A DNA stretch of 64,000 nt. It comes from JAIRVZ01 sp031553755 (lineage in GTDB: Bacteria > Bacteroidota > Bacteroidia > Bacteroidales > Azobacteroidaceae). Below, piece by piece: positions 60,217-64,000 of this stretch (positions are counted from its first letter, which is position 1; each line of letters begins with the position of its first letter). The notes below the pieces were generated by a model. That model was not told the DNA's origin and did not search any database. It was given only the letters and a program-made list of their open reading frames with translations. Made by a program: the position numbers and the translations under genes. The stretch spans positions 106,132-170,131 of the forward strand of contig JAVBKZ010000034.1 in NCBI GenBank assembly GCA_031553755.1. The letters run 5' to 3'.

Positions 60217-61396
60217 AATAAAGGAATCCAAACAACCAAAGTGGAATTTGTTTTCCTTTGCCAATTTCAATTCCATCTACAGCGTAATAATTTCCTGCAG
60301 ACATCTTTCCTAATTCGTTATTGTGTTCAATACTGAAATTATATTGAGAGTCAATCAAAAACTGTGCCCCATCATGCCCTAAATTCACTTTGTAATCTTT
60401 ATGTACTTGATTATAAAAGAAAGTTTCCCTTAATGTCTGGATATCTACACGAGTTGGCCGGATAGCATAAAGCAAATTCGGATTTTGCATGTATATCATA
60501 GCCGGTTTTTTCGGAAATTCTTCGTCTATCGGATACAACATGTTGATTAAACGGGCATCTTTCAAATATTTAATATAATTCATAACAGTAGCTCTCGACG
60601 TTTCTATTTCGCTACTCAACTGACTTACATTAGGAGAACCGGGAGTTGAAACAGATAACAAATAGAGCAACTTTCTCAGTTTAGGAAGATAACTTTGTTC
60701 GATTTGTTTGATTGATAGTACATCTACTTCAATCATCATGTTCATCGTTTTTAGTAAATTCTCCGAAAAATTTCTTTTTTCTAAAAAAAACGGATAAAAA
60801 CCATGATGAGTATAATCTCCAAAATAGGCCAACGGTTTAATTCTTTTACAAATATCGGAAGCTATTTTTTGATGATTTTTAATTAATTCCTCTAACGAAT
60901 AATAATCAAAATGTTGATCAGTAATCAAATTGAGAAATTCTCTGAAAGAATATCCTCGTAAATTATATGAAACGACTCTCCCTGAAAGGTCTGGATTTTC
61001 TTCTTTCAAACGCATAACGGAAGATCCGGTAAAAATGATTTTCAGTTCAGGATAGTTATCATAACAGTAACGAAGATCTTTCGACCATTCGGGATATTTA
61101 AAAACTTGATCAATTAACAAAACTTTTCCTCCTTTCATCCTGAATTCGTTGGCGAAATCGCGAAGTGTTTTTACCGTAAAATAAAAATTATTCAGGTTGA
61201 TATAGAGACATTCCCGTGTGTCCGCCGGAAAATTTTCTTTGGCATATTGGAGTAGTATTGTAGTTTTTCCAACTCCTCTCGAGCCTTTAATTCCGATTAA
61301 CCGGTCATCCCAATTAATAGCATCCATCAATTGCCTGCGAATTGGACTATTGATGTGTTCGACTAAATATTGATGAGTTCTGAAGAAAGACTCCAT
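60215..61396 (-). CDS. AAA+ ATP-binding protein, DUF4143 family
   Basis: A 393-residue protein. The P-loop is GSRGVGKTT (about residues 38-46), Walker B is the KVLLIDQVFKYPEW region with an LIDxVxKxxxW pattern (about 104-117), and IIFTGSSVMRLKE is the sensor 1 region. The C-terminal half carries the DUF4143 domain (ending IEIGKGKQIPLWLFGFLY), frequently a PD-(D/E)XK-like fold with substrate or partner binding. These ATPases are abundant in Bacteroidales and of unknown function. ATG 61396 is favoured because the promoter core 61422-61429 lies within the upstream extension. Confidence 0.85.
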   Translation of the reverse strand: MESFFRTHQYLVEHINSPIRRQLMDAINWDDRLIGIKGSRGVGKTTILLQYAKENFPADTRECLYINLNNFYFTVKTLRDFANEFRMKGGKVLLIDQVFKYPEWSKDLRYCYDNYPELKIIFTGSSVMRLKEENPDLSGRVVSYNLRGYSFREFLNLITDQHFDYYSLEELIKNHQKIASDICKRIKPLAYFGDYTHHGFYPFFLEKRNFSENLLKTMNMMIEVDVLSIKQIEQSYLPKLRKLLYLLSVSTPGSPNVSQLSSEIETSRATVMNYIKYLKDARLINMLYPIDEEFPKKPAMIYMQNPNLLYAIRPTRVDIQTLRETFFYNQVHKDYKVNLGHDGAQFLIDSQYNFSIEHNNELGKMSAGNYYAVDGIEIGKGKQIPLWLFGFLY

Positions 61397-61421
61397 GAAT
61401 AAAAGTGTAAATTTACAGGGA

Positions 61422-61429
61422 CAAAAATA
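61422..61429 (-). promoter_or_regulatory. Candidate -7 promoter element for the ATPase gene
   Basis: TATTTTTG on the minus strand fits TAnnTTTG, 26 bases upstream of the chosen ATG. Confidence 0.45.
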
Positions 61430-61566
61430 ATATTTTTTTTTCAAAATTGCAAAGTCGAGATAGCAATTTTGATTTATTTTTGTTTAATTAGATATTTCAA
61501 TTTTTTGTTCTGTAAAAATAAACAAGGTTTTAAATCATGGAATAAACAGGTTTTAGGATAAAATTT

Positions 61567-62781
61567 TCATAATTTGAAATGTTTCAATTCCGAATTTTTC
61601 CATTTCCCGTTTGTGAAATCCGGAAATTCAACCAAGTTTCCACCGGAAGTGATAGACATTTCAGATAATGGAGAGATAGACATCCATGTGGCGGCATCAT
61701 ACACGTCAAATGGGGGAGGGGTATTGTTTTTTACAGATTCAAGGAAATCATACATCATGATGTAATCGATTCCATCATGTCCGGTTCCTTTTGCTCTTTC
61801 TTCCAAAAGTTTCCACAGAGGATGGTCGTATCGCAGAAACCATTTATCATCATTTTCCCATGTATTGAATGTCGATTTTCCTTCGATGTAAATCAGGTTA
61901 CCATCATTGTTCCATAAACCGTTTGTGCCTTGCACTCTAAAACCTAACGAATAAGGACGGGGAGAGTTGGTGTCATGGGTAATGATTACAGTTTGTCCTC
62001 CCGCGCATTTAATCATGGATGTAACGACATCTCCACATTTGAATTTTAGGTTGGCATAAGGATGATTTTCTCCTGCTTTATTTATAATATGTCTCTTTAA
62101 ACCTAAAGATTGAGTAGACATGGAAGTTAAGTTAACAAAACGATTTCCATGGTTAATATCTAGTAAAGAAGCTATTGGACCGATTCCGTGGGTAGGGTAT
62201 AAATCGCCATTCCTGTCAATAGAATGTTGAATCCTCCATGGTTGCAATTTTTCCGAATCACCGAATTTTATATCCCTGAGATCGTGTTCATATCCGCAAC
62301 GGCAGTGAATTAATTCCCCAAAAATTCCGGAACGCACCATGTTTAATACGGCTAATACATCTCGGCGATAACAAGCATTTTCGAGGAAAGTAAAGTGACA
62401 TCCGGTTTCTTTTTGTACTTCGACCAATTTCCAGCAATCATCTAAAGAATTGACGGAAGATACTTCTATTCCAACGTAAGGAACACCGGATTTCATTGCT
62501 GTAATTGACATGGGAATAAGCCAATCCCATGTGGCCGCGATGATAACAGCATCGAAAGTTTCTTTTTCCAACATTTCTTCGAAAGCCCTGGAATGCCCTG
62601 TGTAGAAATGAGGTAGTTCACTTCCTGTTTCCAGTATAATTCGGCCGGCAATTTCTAACGCTTTTTCTGATATGTCGGCTATACCGGTAATCGCACCTCC
62701 TAAATTGATTACATTTTTTATGTGTTCTCTAGAACGAATACCGGCTCCGATTAAACCTACTTTCAATGTGTTTTTATTCAT
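61567..62781 (-). CDS. Gfo/Idh/MocA family protein, GH109-like (NAD-dependent glycosidase or oxidoreductase)
   Basis: A 404-residue protein. It has an N-terminal Rossmann domain (VGLIGAGIRSREH, about residues 8-20) and the segments TFLENACYRRDVLAVLNMV (about 128-146), LYPTHGIGPIASLLD (about 206-220) and GTGHDGIDYIMMYDF (about 335-349). These resemble GH109 enzymes of Bacteroidota, which cleave alpha-GalNAc using NAD(H) transiently. Unlike many secreted GH109 proteins it has no signal or Tat peptide, so it should act in the cytoplasm. It lies just downstream of kbl on the same strand, but a common pathway is unproven. Confidence 0.78.
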   Translation of the reverse strand: MNKNTLKVGLIGAGIRSREHIKNVINLGGAITGIADISEKALEIAGRIILETGSELPHFYTGHSRAFEEMLEKETFDAVIIAATWDWLIPMSITAMKSGVPYVGIEVSSVNSLDDCWKLVEVQKETGCHFTFLENACYRRDVLAVLNMVRSGIFGELIHCRCGYEHDLRDIKFGDSEKLQPWRIQHSIDRNGDLYPTHGIGPIASLLDINHGNRFVNLTSMSTQSLGLKRHIINKAGENHPYANLKFKCGDVVTSMIKCAGGQTVIITHDTNSPRPYSLGFRVQGTNGLWNNDGNLIYIEGKSTFNTWENDDKWFLRYDHPLWKLLEERAKGTGHDGIDYIMMYDFLESVKNNTPPPFDVYDAATWMSISPLSEMSITSGGNLVEFPDFTNGKWKNSELKHFKL

Positions 62782-62808
62782 TATTAAGTATAACTTTCCA
62801 GTCGAATT

Positions 62809-63993
62809 TTATTTGATGATATTCAATTCTTTTCCGATTTTGACAAATGCGTTGATACATTGGTCTAAATGTTTTTGTTCGTGAGCGGCAGAAACTTGTA
62901 CCCTGATTCTGGCTTGTCCTTTTGGAACGACAGGATAACAGAATCCGGTAACATATATGCCTTCTTCAGATAATCTTGCCGCCATTTCCTGAGATAATTT
63001 AGCATCATATAACATTACGGCGCAAATGGCGGATTGAGTTGGCTTAATATCAAAGCCTGCGGCTTGCATCCGGGAAAGGAAGTAACTTGTATTTTCGTGC
63101 AATTTATCTTGCAATTGATTAGAATTCTTTACTAATTCAAAAGCTTTGATTCCGGCCGCGGCCACTGCGGGAGGAATAGAATTGGAGAATAAATAAGGGC
63201 GTGACCGTTGGCGCAATATGTCGATTATTGTTTTGTTGGTTGTTGTGAATCCTCCGATTGCTCCACCGAAAGCTTTACCCAATGTTCCGGTAATAATATC
63301 AATTTTTCCTCTCAAATTGAATAATTCGGTAGTTCCTTTTCCTGTTCTGCCAACAACTCCGGCAGAATGAGATTCATCGACCATAATCATGGCATTGTAT
63401 TGTTTTGCCAAGGTATATATTTTATCGAGAGGAGCTACATTTCCGTCCATCGAAAAAACACCATCTGTAACAATAATACGGTAACGTTGTGTCTGAGCTT
63501 TTTTTAGTTGCATTTCCAAATCTTCCATATCGACATTTGCATATCTGTACCGAACAGCTTTACATAAACGTACGCCATCAATAATGGAAGCATGGTTCAA
63601 TGCATCCGAAATAATTGCGTCTTCTTCTGTAAACAGAGGTTCGAAGACTCCTCCATTGGCATCAAAACAAGCGGCATATAATATAGAATCTTCCATTCCG
63701 AAAAATTCTGCAATTTCACCTTCCAATTGTTTGTGTAAATCTTGAGTTCCGCAAATAAAACGAACAGAAGACATTCCGTATCCATGAGTGTCCATTGCCT
63801 CTTTTGCGGCTTTAATCAATTCTTTATTACCAGATAAACCTAAATAATTGTTGGCGCAGAAGTTAATCGCTTCTTTTCCATTATTAAGATGAATGTTAGC
63901 CCCTTGAGGAGAAGTAATAATACGTTCTTGTTTATAAAGTCCGGATGATTTAATTTCATCTAATTGAGATGAAAGATGTTGTATGTAATCCAT
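62809..63993 (-). CDS. kbl: Glycine C-acetyltransferase (2-amino-3-ketobutyrate CoA ligase)
   Basis: A 394-residue PLP-dependent alpha-oxoamine synthase that cleaves 2-amino-3-oxobutanoate with CoA to glycine and acetyl-CoA, the second step of threonine degradation. Visible: NFCANNYLGLSGN (about residues 44-56), HNASIID-like LNHASIIDGVRL (about 132-143), VDESHSAGVVGRTGKG (about 205-220) and the PLP lysine in GTLGKAFGGAIGG (about Lys241). The C-terminal QARIRVQVSAAHE is typical. It is complete; the start ATG is at 63991-63993, 7 bases from the window edge. A threonine dehydrogenase gene may lie beyond it. Confidence 0.92.
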   Translation of the reverse strand: MDYIQHLSSQLDEIKSSGLYKQERIITSPQGANIHLNNGKEAINFCANNYLGLSGNKELIKAAKEAMDTHGYGMSSVRFICGTQDLHKQLEGEIAEFFGMEDSILYAACFDANGGVFEPLFTEEDAIISDALNHASIIDGVRLCKAVRYRYANVDMEDLEMQLKKAQTQRYRIIVTDGVFSMDGNVAPLDKIYTLAKQYNAMIMVDESHSAGVVGRTGKGTTELFNLRGKIDIITGTLGKAFGGAIGGFTTTNKTIIDILRQRSRPYLFSNSIPPAVAAAGIKAFELVKNSNQLQDKLHENTSYFLSRMQAAGFDIKPTQSAICAVMLYDAKLSQEMAARLSEEGIYVTGFCYPVVPKGQARIRVQVSAAHEQKHLDQCINAFVKIGKELNIIK

Positions 63994-64000
63994 GTTTTTT

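Overview
The window looks like a chromosomal segment of an anaerobic member of the Bacteroidales (Bacteroidota). Four things suggest this: AT-rich DNA; repeated promoter cores of the Bacteroidota type TAnnTTTG upstream of many genes; a secreted protein with a C-terminal type IX secretion sorting domain; and typical family members such as Wzi-type capsule assembly protein, Porin_O_P porin, class I ilvC of 348 residues and a 1183-residue pyruvate:ferredoxin oxidoreductase. The genus cannot be resolved from sequence reading alone.

Layout. 1-10.3 kb is housekeeping and accessory: 5' part of a class II ribonucleotide reductase (minus strand), an Rpn-type nuclease, a nitroreductase, PBP1A, three tRNAs (Gly-GCC, Leu-CAG, Leu-GAG), a small regulator-like protein, a structured leader in front of a zinc-ribbon protein and a T9SS-sorted repeat protein, an acyltransferase and an unlisted 48-residue membrane protein. 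10.8-16.4 kb is an amino-acid catabolism cluster: aspartate:alanine antiporter, aspartate 4-decarboxylase, periplasmic asparaginase and a porin. Together they would import and split asparagine, decarboxylate aspartate to alanine and exchange the two across the membrane.

17.8-45.8 kb is a large capsule/O-antigen-like cluster bounded by wzi and a capD/wbpM-type dehydratase. It has two flippases, two polymerases, seven glycosyltransferases or more, a WbpL/WecA-type initiating transferase, UDP-GlcNAc 4-epimerase plus UDP-HexNAc dehydrogenase (UDP-GalNAcA route), two SDR reductases/epimerases, a WbuC cupin and three asparagine-synthase-like amidotransferases, one with a degenerate glutaminase domain. 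The gene order suggests two fused polysaccharide units. A 7-bp tandem repeat inside one epimerase gene could switch it by slippage.

45.8-48.7 kb carries serS, a glutathione peroxidase and a lipoprotein gene preceded by a 29-T homopolymer. 48.8-56.5 kb is the branched-chain amino acid operon (ilvD, ilvB, ilvH, acyl-ACP thioesterase, ilvC), with a leader peptide rich in Val/Ile/Leu codons and a classic attenuator. It is interrupted twice: by a frameshifted GIY-YIG nuclease cassette with perfect 27-bp terminal inverted repeats, and by a dinD-like gene carrying a palindrome that is repeated upstream of it. 56.5-64 kb (minus strand) has nifJ, an AAA ATPase, a Gfo/Idh/MocA (GH109-like) enzyme and kbl.

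The most unusual signal is a dispersed palindromic element of the form TTGTCAT-arm-CTTGA-arm'-ATC. Its arms change in a compensating way between copies. It forms the ends of the GIY-YIG cassette, occurs as a mini version without nuclease near 17.2 kb, and is inserted in frame inside the nucleotide-sugar dehydrogenase gene. No CRISPR array, complete insertion sequence or prophage is visible.
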